From NCBI GenBank assembly GCA_028290905.1, contig JAQGIW010000165.1, positions 1-63,066 of the forward strand: 63,066 bases of DNA, written 5' to 3'. This document shows, one piece after another, positions 42,737 to 50,441 of the stretch (its first letter is position 1; each line of letters begins with the position of its first letter). The DNA comes from Caulobacteraceae bacterium (GTDB lineage: Bacteria; Pseudomonadota; Alphaproteobacteria; Caulobacterales; Caulobacteraceae). The translations under genes and the position numbers were made by a program. The notes under the pieces are model-generated. The model saw nothing but the letters and a program-made list of their open reading frames with translations, was not told where the DNA came from and did not search any database.

Positions 42737-44176
42737 TCAGGGTCCAGGCGCAGGCCACAGCGCGGCGCGGATGATCCAATAGAGGACGTTCTGCTCCATC
42801 GTCCCGTGAATCCACTGCGACCCGGGACCGGTGGCGTAGATCGGGACGTCCTCGCCTCCGTGGGTCTCGGCGTCCAACGGCACGGCTGCCGCGACGCCTG
42901 GGCCATTGGCGTAGGAGAGCGTGGCGTAAGGCTTTCCGCGCTTGTCCAGCAGCGGCGTCCCGTCGGTCCCGACGGCCAGGCCGAGGATCGAGTTGCCGCG
43001 GGCGGGGTAGCCGGCGATCGTGAGGGTGTGGCTGTGGTCGGCGGTGACGATGACGAGGGTGTCGTCCGTGCCGATCACGGACATGGCGGTCCGCACGGCC
43101 TCGGATAGGGCGATGGTCTCGGCCAGGGCTCGGAGGGCGTCGCCCTGGTGATGAGCCCTGTCGATGCCGCCCACGTCGACCACAAGCACATAGCGCCTGG
43201 AGCTGTGAGCCAGCCTGGCGACGGCGGCGCGGGTCATCTCGGCGAGCGACGGCTCGTCCGGAGCCTCGGTGGCCCGATCGCTCTCGAAGGCCATGTCATC
43301 GGGAGCGAAGAGGCCCAACAGGGGTCCGGGCGGATCGTTCGCGGCGGCCTGCAGCTGGGCGCCCGACCATACATAGCGGCCGGAGGGGTAGCGCGATCGC
43401 CACTTCCCGATCAGGTCCCGGCCATCCCCGCGCACGCCCAGGCGCGACGCCGCCTGGGGATCTGCCTGGTGGGGGGTCATGAACGCCAGGCGTCCGCCGC
43501 CCAGCACGACGTCCAGGCCGCCACGGTGGTCGAACTCCATGAGTTGACGCGCGACGTCGCGACAGCCTTCGGCGATCGCTGCCCGAGGCATGCGCGTGTC
43601 AACCTCCCAGTCCCGGTCGCTCACGTGGGCGTAGGTCGCCGCCGGGACGGCCAGGGTGACGCGCGCGGTGGTGACCACCCCGGCCTCCAGCCCGGCGTCC
43701 TTGGCCGCTTCGAGCAGAGTCTGGGTCTCATGCCCTGCCGCTTCCCTGCACTGCCCGCGAGAGGGAACCTCGTCCATACCCACCGAAGTGCCGCGGGTTT
43801 TCACGCCGGTCATGATCGCCGACATGGCCCCGGCCGATTCGGGGACTTGCAGGTCGGTGTTGTAGGTCTTGGCCAAGGCGGTCGCCGGGAATGCCTCGAA
43901 CGACAGTTGGTTCTCCTTGCCAGTCTGGCCTTTCTGCTGTTCCTCCAGGATGCGCGCCGCCGTAATGGTGGAAAGCCCCATGCCATCGCCGATGAACAGG
44001 ATGACGTTCCGGGCGTGGGTCCGGGAGCTAGCCGGCTTTCGCGCCTGTTCCGCGGCGGCGAGGCCGGCCGCCCGCCACGCCGCCGCAGGGCCGACCGGCG
44101 ATCCTGGCTCGGGTCGCGCCGCTGGGCAGACCGCCAAAGCGATTGCGCCGACCATGGCGGCGATCTTGATGGGCAT
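42737..44176 (-). CDS. alkaline phosphatase (PhoA superfamily, 479 aa)
   Basis: Start chosen at MPIKIAAMVGAIALAV, which gives a proper signal peptide; an upstream ATG adds an arginine-rich segment. Metal- and substrate-site motifs: LFIGDGMG, VPESAGAMSA with the nucleophilic Ser, ADHSHT, and THGGEDVPIYATGPGS. The motif normally written VEGGxID is DVGGIDRAHHQGD here, so a metal-ligand glutamate position is altered. Exported phosphomonoesterase for phosphate supply; no Pho box identified. Confidence 0.88.
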   Translation of the reverse strand: MPIKIAAMVGAIALAVCPAARPEPGSPVGPAAAWRAAGLAAAEQARKPASSRTHARNVILFIGDGMGLSTITAARILEEQQKGQTGKENQLSFEAFPATALAKTYNTDLQVPESAGAMSAIMTGVKTRGTSVGMDEVPSRGQCREAAGHETQTLLEAAKDAGLEAGVVTTARVTLAVPAATYAHVSDRDWEVDTRMPRAAIAEGCRDVARQLMEFDHRGGLDVVLGGGRLAFMTPHQADPQAASRLGVRGDGRDLIGKWRSRYPSGRYVWSGAQLQAAANDPPGPLLGLFAPDDMAFESDRATEAPDEPSLAEMTRAAVARLAHSSRRYVLVVDVGGIDRAHHQGDALRALAETIALSEAVRTAMSVIGTDDTLVIVTADHSHTLTIAGYPARGNSILGLAVGTDGTPLLDKRGKPYATLSYANGPGVAAAVPLDAETHGGEDVPIYATGPGSQWIHGTMEQNVLYWIIRAALWPAPGP

Positions 44177-44236
44177 GCGGTCCCTCCGCGATAGCTTGCC
44201 TCGCCCCGGCCGGGGGCGCCTGCGGTTCATAGCCGC

Positions 44237-45025
44237 TCAATCCCCCGTGAACCTCGGCGCGCGCTTCTCGAAGAACGCCGACACCGCCTCGCGATAGTCT
44301 TCGGACATGGTCGCCAGCAGCCATTGGTCGGCGTCCATGTGCATGATCGCGCGATCGAGGGCGCCGGCAACGTGGTCGATCGACCGCTTGATCATCTGCA
44401 CCGCCATGGGCGGCAGGGCCGCGTAGTCCTCCGCCCAGGCCCGCGCGCGGGCGTCGAGGTCGGCGAGGGGCGCCACCTCGTCGAGGAAGCCCCAGCGCTC
44501 CAGGGTAGGGGCGTCGAACAGCTTGCCCGTCATGATCATCCGCTTGGCCCTGGCCGGCCCGACCAGGTGCACGCAGGCCGGCGCGGCGTTCCACATCAGG
44601 TTGATCCCAAGCTTCACCTCGCCATAGCCGATGCGGGCGTTGTCGGCGCCGATCCGGAAGTCGCAGGCGGTGGCGATGCAGGCGCCGGCCCCGGTCGCCA
44701 CGCCCTGCACCGTGCAGATGGTCGGCTGCTGGATCTCCTGCAGCGCCCGCATCAGGGCGGCGCCCAGTTCGGCGGATCGACGGCGCATCAGCAGGGTCGC
44801 GGGCGCCGTCGCGCGCGGCTGGGAGAGATCGGCCCCCACCGAGAAGTCCGCGCCCTCGGCCCGCAGGATCACCACCCGCGTCTCTTCGTCGGCCGCGAAG
44901 CCTTGGGCGGCGACGATCAGTTCGCGCATCATCTGGGCGTCGATGGCGTTGCGCCGCGCGGCGCGATCGAGGGTGACGGTGGCGATGGGCCCATCGCGCT
45001 GCAAAGCGATCAGCGGCTCCGACAT
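44237..45025 (-). CDS. enoyl-CoA hydratase/isomerase family protein (262 aa)
   Basis: Crotonase fold: IATVTLDRAARRNAID, GADFSVGADLSQ (oxyanion hole), CTVQGVATGAGACIATACDF, GYGEVKLGINLMWNA (glutamate), then FFEKRAPRFTGD at the C-terminus. The end is very similar in style to that of the hydratase at 36438. Acts on an acyl-CoA of unknown identity. Confidence 0.87.
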   Translation of the reverse strand: MSEPLIALQRDGPIATVTLDRAARRNAIDAQMMRELIVAAQGFAADEETRVVILRAEGADFSVGADLSQPRATAPATLLMRRRSAELGAALMRALQEIQQPTICTVQGVATGAGACIATACDFRIGADNARIGYGEVKLGINLMWNAAPACVHLVGPARAKRMIMTGKLFDAPTLERWGFLDEVAPLADLDARARAWAEDYAALPPMAVQMIKRSIDHVAGALDRAIMHMDADQWLLATMSEDYREAVSAFFEKRAPRFTGD

Positions 45026-45260
45026 GGTGTTCTCCTGATTTGCCCATTCTCATGTAACGATGTTTCACAATGATGGCGATATATTATCACCCGGCTCTCT
45101 ATAGTTTCGGAAATCCCGCCTACGATCGACGATCAAAAGCAAACAATGGTTGCATACGGTACATAATTAGCCCTCGTCACTTGTCACGACCGCGTAGCCG
45201 TGGTGTCGGAGCACCGCGCTAGTTGAGCGCGGCCCCACGTGTAGAAGAAAGTAGCGTAAA
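45026..45260. promoter_or_regulatory. AT-richer divergent promoter region
   Basis: About 235 bases, clearly lower in GC than the surroundings, between the enoyl-CoA hydratase (minus) and the PEP-CTERM gene (plus). It should hold both promoters. No ribosome-binding site stronger than GAAGAAAGTAG is seen before the plus-strand ATG. Confidence 0.4.
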
Positions 45261-46034
45261 ATGTACTTAAAAGTCTTCCTTTCTGGAGCCGCCATGGCGT
45301 TGGCCGCCGGCGTCGCCCATGCCGACAACTTTGCCCTCACCTATGAAGCGCCGGGCGTGCAGCAATCCACGGCGACCCTGAGTGTAGGCGGCGTCGAGAC
45401 CTTCGACTCCGTGCCGACGGGCTACAATGCGCCCTTCAAGACCGATTTCGGCACCGGCGGCGCGATCACCGGGACCTACAGCGGACCGTTTGGCGTACAG
45501 ATCAACGGCGCCGACCAATACGGCGGCGCGGGCGGCGCCGGTCGCTACGCCGCGGCGTTCGGATCGACGCCCTACTCGCTGGACCTGACCTACAATCCCA
45601 CCAGGGATCCGCAGGGCGTCAACTACTTCGGCTATTGGCTCTCCGCCCTCGACCGCGGCAACGTCGTCACCTTCTACCGCTCCGGCGTCCAGGTCGGACA
45701 GCTGACGCCCGGCCAGGTGAGTTCGATCACCTCGCTGGATGCAAACTACTACGGCAATCCGAACGCCAGCTTCCTTGGCCAGGATCGCGGCGAGCCCTTC
45801 GTGTTCGTCAACTTCTACGACATGAACGGGACCTTTGATAAGGTGACCTTCACCGAGAGCCCGGCCGTGGGGGGGTATGAGTCCGACAACCATACCGTCG
45901 GCTTCTTCACCGCCCCGGGCGGCATTCCGGAACCGGCCACCTGGGCCCTGATGCTGGTCGGCTTCGGCGGCCTCGGCCTCGCGCTCCGCGACCGCCGGCG
46001 CCTGTTCGGAGAGTCCCGAGCCCAGGACCTGTAG
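45261..46034 (+). CDS. PEP-CTERM secreted protein (257 aa)
   Basis: Signal peptide at residues 1-21 (MYLKVFLSGAAMALAAGVAHA). The exported part is glycine- and tyrosine-rich and beta-stranded (GGAGRYAAAFGSTPYSLDLTYN, FVNFYDMNGTFDKVTF). C-terminal sorting signal IPEPATW, hydrophobic ALMLVGFGGLGLAL and RDRRR follow the PEPxxWA pattern of alphaproteobacteria. Function unknown, probably surface or matrix protein. Confidence 0.87.
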   Translation: MYLKVFLSGAAMALAAGVAHADNFALTYEAPGVQQSTATLSVGGVETFDSVPTGYNAPFKTDFGTGGAITGTYSGPFGVQINGADQYGGAGGAGRYAAAFGSTPYSLDLTYNPTRDPQGVNYFGYWLSALDRGNVVTFYRSGVQVGQLTPGQVSSITSLDANYYGNPNASFLGQDRGEPFVFVNFYDMNGTFDKVTFTESPAVGGYESDNHTVGFFTAPGGIPEPATWALMLVGFGGLGLALRDRRRLFGESRAQDL

Positions 46035-46052
46035 CCTGGGGCGGCGGGCGCC

Positions 46053-46472
46053 TCAGAGTCCGCTATCGCCGGCCAGTTCCAGGATCACCGCCCACTCCTC
46101 GTCGGTGACCGGCGCCACCGACAGGCGGAACTGGCGGAACATGGCCATGCCCGCCAGACGCGGCTCCGCCTTCATCTGGGCCAGGGTCACCGGAGACTTC
46201 AGCTTCCGCACCGGCTTGATCTCGACGGCGACATAGCGGCCGGCGGGATCGGTCGGATCGAGGAACGCCTCCTTCGACACCTCGGCGACGCCGACGACCT
46301 CGAGCCCCACCTGGGAGTGGTAGAAGAACGCCCGGTCGCCGACCTTCATGGCCTTGAGGTACAGCGCCGCCTGGTTGTTGCGCACCCCGTCCCACACGGT
46401 GCTCCCGTCGCGCACCAGGTCGTCGAAGCTGTACTTCGTAGGCTCGGACTTCATCAGCCAATGGGCGGGCAT
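46053..46472 (-). CDS. EVE domain protein (139 aa)
   Basis: PUA-like EVE fold: HWLMKSEPTKYSFDDL at the N-terminus, VWDGVRNNQAALYLKAMKVGDRAFFYHS with the modified-base pocket residues, then GVAEVSKEAFLDP. Length is as in the stand-alone bacterial family. EVE domains bind modified cytosines or RNA. An inverted repeat lies just upstream of its start. Confidence 0.92.
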   Translation of the reverse strand: MPAHWLMKSEPTKYSFDDLVRDGSTVWDGVRNNQAALYLKAMKVGDRAFFYHSQVGLEVVGVAEVSKEAFLDPTDPAGRYVAVEIKPVRKLKSPVTLAQMKAEPRLAGMAMFRQFRLSVAPVTDEEWAVILELAGDSGL

Positions 46473-46515
46473 GCTGCGAATCCCCTCTGCGCTCAGCCAG
46501 GCTCCTTTAGCGCAA

Positions 46516-46603
46516 CCGGAGCCCCGGCGTCCCCAGGCTCTTGCATTCGCGGGTCGGCCGCGATGAAGGAAGGAAGAGCCGGCGGGACGCCGGCGCTCCG
46601 GGG
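46516..46603. repeat. inverted pair of GCCGGCGGGACGCCGGC repeats
   Basis: The left element (CCGGAGCCCCGGCGTCCCC, 46516-46534) and the right element (GAGCCGGCGGGACGCCGGCG..., 46576-46603) are inverted relatives of one short repeat that recurs at 47981-48002, 52576-52598 and 56765-56842. The right half ends only seven bases before the ATG of the amidohydrolase and appears to supply GGGG as its ribosome-binding site. Confidence 0.6.
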
Positions 46604-46609
46604 ATCTGC

Positions 46610-47968
46610 ATGCTCAAAACCGCCTTTCTCGCCGCCGCGATGTTGCTCGCCCTCGCCGCGCCGGCGCGGGCGGCTTGGACGATCGAACATGTGACGGTGA
46701 TCGACGGCACAGGCGCGGCGGCGAAGAGCGACATGACCGTGGTGATCGAGGGCGCGCGGATCGCCCGGGTCGTCCCGAGCGCCATCGCCGGGCCACCCTC
46801 GGGCGAGGTGATCGACGGGCGGGGCAAGTACCTGATCCCGGGGATGATGGACGTCCACATCCACCTGGCCGGCTGGAAGGGCGAGAAGCGGGCGGACGGA
46901 ACGCCGGTGGTCGACCACGCCGTCGCCGAGGCGGCGCTGGCCAGCTATATCTATGACGGCTTCACCACGGTGGTCGACGTCGGCAACCAGCCCGAGAACA
47001 GCCTCTACGAGCGCGGCCTGGAGCGCGCCCGGAAGATCCAGTCGCCGCGCATCTTCGCCACCGGCAACCTGATCACCTATCCGGGCAGCCACGGCGACGC
47101 CATGGCGATCCGGATCAGCGACTTCGAGAAGGACAAGGCCCTGCTCGACCGGCACATTGCCGAGCAGCAGCCCGACATCCTGAAGCTCACCTATGATGAG
47201 GAGGGCTGGGGCGCGCGGCCGATGATCACCCTGATGCCGCAGCCGCTGCTGCATCAGATCATCCAGTACTACAACGAGCACGGCATCCGCACGACCGTGC
47301 ACGTCTCCAGCGAGCGCCGCTCGATCGAGGCCATCTACGCCGGGGCCGACACCCTGGCCCACCCGGTCATCCAGGGGCCGGTGAGCGACAGCTTCGTCAA
47401 GCTGATGGCGGCCAAGAAGATCCCGTTCGCCACCACCCTGACCATCGGCGAGAACTACAGCCGCCTGGTCGAGCACCCGGAATTCCTGGACACCCCCGAC
47501 TACGTCGCCGCCTTCAGCCCCGCCGACCGCGAGGAGATGAAGACCAGGGTGCGCGAGGCCTGGAAGGCCCGGCCCTGGACCTGGTGGATGAAGCTGATGA
47601 CGCCGATCTGCAAGGAGAACGTCCGCAAGGTCGTCGTCGCCGGCGGGGTGGCGGCGCTGGGCACCGACCAGTCCAGCGGCCCGGCCGCCCACCGCGAGAT
47701 GGAACTGCTCGTCCAGGCCGGCCTCACCCCCGCCCAGGTGATCAGGATCGCCACCCATAACGGCGCGGTGTTCCTCGGCAAGGCCGACGACATGGGCTCG
47801 GTGGAGGAAGGCAAGCTCGCCGACCTCGTCCTCCTCACCGCCGACCCGTTGGCGGACATCGACAACACACGCGCCATCGCCCTGGTCATGAAGAACGGCC
47901 GGATCATCGACGAAAGCGCCCTCCCCCTCGCCGGCGGCCCCATGAAGCGGCGTTACAGCGGACGCTGA
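46610..47968 (+). CDS. secreted metal-dependent amidohydrolase (452 aa)
   Basis: ATG at 46610. Signal peptide MLKTAFLAAAMLLALAAPARA. Amidohydrolase/imidazolonepropionase-like TIM barrel: MMDVHIHLAG (HxH metal ligands), KLTYDEEG, RTTVHVSSER and DTLAHPVIQ (His ligands), ALGTDQSSG (Asp), then the closing beta-sandwich GSVEEGKLADLVLLTADPL. Likely periplasmic hydrolase of amide or lactam substrates. Confidence 0.87.
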   Translation: MLKTAFLAAAMLLALAAPARAAWTIEHVTVIDGTGAAAKSDMTVVIEGARIARVVPSAIAGPPSGEVIDGRGKYLIPGMMDVHIHLAGWKGEKRADGTPVVDHAVAEAALASYIYDGFTTVVDVGNQPENSLYERGLERARKIQSPRIFATGNLITYPGSHGDAMAIRISDFEKDKALLDRHIAEQQPDILKLTYDEEGWGARPMITLMPQPLLHQIIQYYNEHGIRTTVHVSSERRSIEAIYAGADTLAHPVIQGPVSDSFVKLMAAKKIPFATTLTIGENYSRLVEHPEFLDTPDYVAAFSPADREEMKTRVREAWKARPWTWWMKLMTPICKENVRKVVVAGGVAALGTDQSSGPAAHREMELLVQAGLTPAQVIRIATHNGAVFLGKADDMGSVEEGKLADLVLLTADPLADIDNTRAIALVMKNGRIIDESALPLAGGPMKRRYSGR

Positions 47969-47980
47969 CGTATCTCGCCG

Positions 47981-48002
47981 CCGGAGCCCCGGCGTCCCGC
48001 CG
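47981..48002. repeat. single copy of the GCCGGCGGGACGCCGGC repeat
   Basis: CCGGAGCCCCGGCGTCCCGCCG, same family as the elements at 46516, 52576 and 56765. It abuts the 5' end of the gene remnant described next. Confidence 0.55.
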
Positions 48003-48146
48003 ACTTCGGCCAGCCCGCACTACCGCGACCTGTTCCCGCTGTGGGCGGGTGGCGGCTATGCGCCGATGCTGTCTTCCAAGAGCGCCGTCGAGGCCGCGGC
48101 CGAACGGGTGATCGAAATAAACCCCGCCGCCCGTTCGAAGTTGTGA
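48003..48146 (+). pseudogene. C-terminal fragment of a lost gene, possibly nitronate monooxygenase-like
   Basis: An open frame to the TGA at 48144 reads SPHYRDLFPLWAGGGYAP then AVEAAAERVIEI. The FPLWAG-type motif and following helix resemble the end of nitronate monooxygenases, but this is a weak match. There is no start codon near a ribosome-binding site, and the 5' side ends exactly at a GC-rich repeat. Probably the tail of a deleted gene. Confidence 0.35.
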
Positions 48147-48274
48147 TCCGGCGCAACCTTTGCCGACCTGTTTTGGCCCTTGCCGGTTCGGCCGTGAAGG
48201 CGCAAAAGTGACGGCGCCGTCAACTCCACGAGGAGCCTGGTCCACGCGGGTTCTGGACGGCGCGGGAGATGGCC

Positions 48275-49558
48275 ATGGACGACGCGGGCAACGACATCCG
48301 CAAGGCGGCGCGCAACCACGCCTATTCGATGCCGATCGAGGACATCAAGCCGCTCGATCCGGAGCTCTTCCGCAGCGACACCCTGTGGCCCTACTTCGAG
48401 CGCCTGCGCGCCGAGAACCCGGTCCATCATGCCGTGGATGAGGAGGTCGGACCCTATTGGTCGGTGACGAAATTCAACGACATCATGGCGGTGGAGACGA
48501 ACCACAACGTCTTCTCGTCGGAGCCGGCGATCACCGCCTTCGATCCCGAAGAAGACTTCCAACTGCCGATGTTCATCGCCATGGACCCGCCCAAGCATGA
48601 CGCGCAGCGCAAGACGGTGAGCCCCATCGTCAGCCCGCACAACCTGATGAACCTCGAACCGGTGATCCGCGAGCGCGCCGCCGGCATTCTCGACGACATC
48701 GCCATCGCCGAAGAATTCAACTGGGTCGACAAGGTCTCTATCGAGCTGACGACCATGACCCTGGCGACCTTGTTCGACTTTCCGTGGGAGGACCGCCGCA
48801 AGCTTACCCTTTGGTCGGACGTGGCCACCGCCGCGCCCGAGTCAGGCATCCTCGGCACCACCGATCCCGAGGAGCACGAACAACGTCGTCGCACGACGCT
48901 GTTCGAGTGCGCCGACTACTTCCTCAACCTGTGGAACGAGCGGGTCAACGCGCCGCCGCGCAACGACCTGATCTCGATGCTCGCCCACGGCGAATCGACC
49001 CGCAACATGGATAAGATGGAGTACCTCGGGAACCTGATCCTGCTGATCGTGGGCGGCAACGACACGACCCGCAACACCATCTCGGGCAGCATCCTCGCGC
49101 TCAACCAGAACCCCGACCAGTACCAGAAGCTGCGCGACAACCCGGCTCTCATCCCCAGCATGGTCTCGGAGACCATCCGCTGGCAGACGCCGCTGGCCTA
49201 TATGCGCCGGACCGCCAAGGAGGACTTCGTCCTGCGCGACAAGACCATCAAGGCCGGCGAAAAGGTGTTGATGTGGTATGTCTCGGGCAACCGCGACGAA
49301 GAAGTGATCGAGAACCCCAACCGCTACGACATCGAGCGCGCGCGGCCCCGCCACCATCTGTCTTTCGGGTTCGGCATCCACCGCTGCGTCGGCAACCGGC
49401 TGGCGGAGCTGCAGCTGAAAGTCATCTGGGAAGAGATCCTGGCGCGCTTCCCAACCGTAGAGGTGGTTGGCGAACCGCGGCGGGTTTTCTCGAGCTTTGT
49501 GAAGGGCTACGAGCACCTTCCGGTGGTGGTGCCGACTCGCAACAAGCTCGCTGCCTGA
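48275..49558 (+). CDS. cytochrome P450, CYP153-like (427 aa)
   Basis: ATG at 48275 preceded by GGGAG at 7 bases; another ATG 6 bases upstream is too close to the site. P450 hallmarks: LILLIVGGNDTTRNTISG (I helix with oxygen-activating Thr), ETIRWQTP (ExxR), and the heme loop [15 protein letters not shown] with the thiolate Cys. Long identical-style blocks such as LPMFIAMDPPKHDAQRKTVS are characteristic of the CYP153 group of terminal alkane hydroxylases. Ferredoxin and ferredoxin reductase partners are not in the window. A fragment of a second such P450 lies at 52599-52863. Confidence 0.88.
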   Translation: MDDAGNDIRKAARNHAYSMPIEDIKPLDPELFRSDTLWPYFERLRAENPVHHAVDEEVGPYWSVTKFNDIMAVETNHNVFSSEPAITAFDPEEDFQLPMFIAMDPPKHDAQRKTVSPIVSPHNLMNLEPVIRERAAGILDDIAIAEEFNWVDKVSIELTTMTLATLFDFPWEDRRKLTLWSDVATAAPESGILGTTDPEEHEQRRRTTLFECADYFLNLWNERVNAPPRNDLISMLAHGESTRNMDKMEYLGNLILLIVGGNDTTRNTISGSILALNQNPDQYQKLRDNPALIPSMVSETIRWQTPLAYMRRTAKEDFVLRDKTIKAGEKVLMWYVSGNRDEEVIENPNRYDIERARPRHHLSFGFGIHRCVGNRLAELQLKVIWEEILARFPTVEVVGEPRRVFSSFVKGYEHLPVVVPTRNKLAA

Positions 49559-49659
49559 CCGACTGCGCATATCGAGGCCTTTTGAGAGCGCGGTAACCCG
49601 TTTAAGGACGGAGCTTGACCGCCCACGGGGGGCAGGCCTTGTCGTTTCGGAGCAAGCTT

Positions 49660-50421
49660 ATGGTGTCAGCCTTCCGGCGTGTCGCCGTCTCAGCCCTCTG
49701 CTGGTGCTTCGGCGCGTCGGTCGCCGCGGCCCAGGTCGTGGTGCTCAACGCCCGCGGGCCGTCGTCCGCCGCCTATCCCCAGGGCGCCGTCCTGCCGCCC
49801 GACCGCACCATCTTCCTGAGGAGCGGCGATCAGCTGGAGGTGCTCGACGCCGCCGGCTCCCACCTCCTCACCGGCCCGACCACGGTCAAGGCCGGCGCGG
49901 TCGACACCGGCGCCAAGGCCGCCCTCAAGGACATCTTCCGCCGGGCCAACGCCAGCCGTCCGGGCATAGCCGCCGTCCGCGGCTTCACGCTCCAGGGCGC
50001 CGCCCCGGCCAGCGAGGGGCCGGGCTCGACCGCGCCGCTGTGGCGGCTGGACGTGCCGGCCTGGCAGGAGGCGGAGCCCAGCGACACCCACAACTTCTGC
50101 GTGCCGGAAGGCCGTGCTCCTGTCCTCACCCGCGGCGCCGCGCAGGGGACCGGCAGCCTCGTGATCTACCCGGATGGCGCCCGTAACGGCCGAACGCTGA
50201 GTTGGCCGGCGGGCGCGCGCGATCTTGCCTGGCCGGCGGGCCTCTCCTTCGCCGACGGCGAGACCTACGCCCTCAATCTGAACGCCGCGGGGGCGACGGT
50301 GGTGCGGTGGCGGGTCATCCCGCCGAACGCCGGGTCGCTGGTGGATCTCGCCCGCACCCTCCTCGACAACGGCTGCTACGATCAGCTGGACACCCTCAAG
50401 GCCGAGACGGCGGGGACGTGA
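49660..50421 (+). CDS. secreted hypothetical protein (253 aa)
   Basis: The start at 49660 (ATG, CGGAG 8 bases upstream) puts a signal peptide at the very N-terminus (FRRVAVSALCWCFGASVAAA). A TTG at 49615 also has a good site (GGACGGAG). The exported part has a strand-rich first half (VVVLNARGPSSAAYPQG, FLRSGDQLEVLDAAGSHLLTGP) and two cysteines (NFCVPEG, NGCYDQL). This is reminiscent of proteins encoded beside CHASE2 cyclases in related genomes, and here the CHASE2 cyclase gene is convergent with it. Function unknown. Confidence 0.65.
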   Translation: MVSAFRRVAVSALCWCFGASVAAAQVVVLNARGPSSAAYPQGAVLPPDRTIFLRSGDQLEVLDAAGSHLLTGPTTVKAGAVDTGAKAALKDIFRRANASRPGIAAVRGFTLQGAAPASEGPGSTAPLWRLDVPAWQEAEPSDTHNFCVPEGRAPVLTRGAAQGTGSLVIYPDGARNGRTLSWPAGARDLAWPAGLSFADGETYALNLNAAGATVVRWRVIPPNAGSLVDLARTLLDNGCYDQLDTLKAETAGT

Positions 50422-50441
50422 GACCCCCGGCGCGGTGGGGT

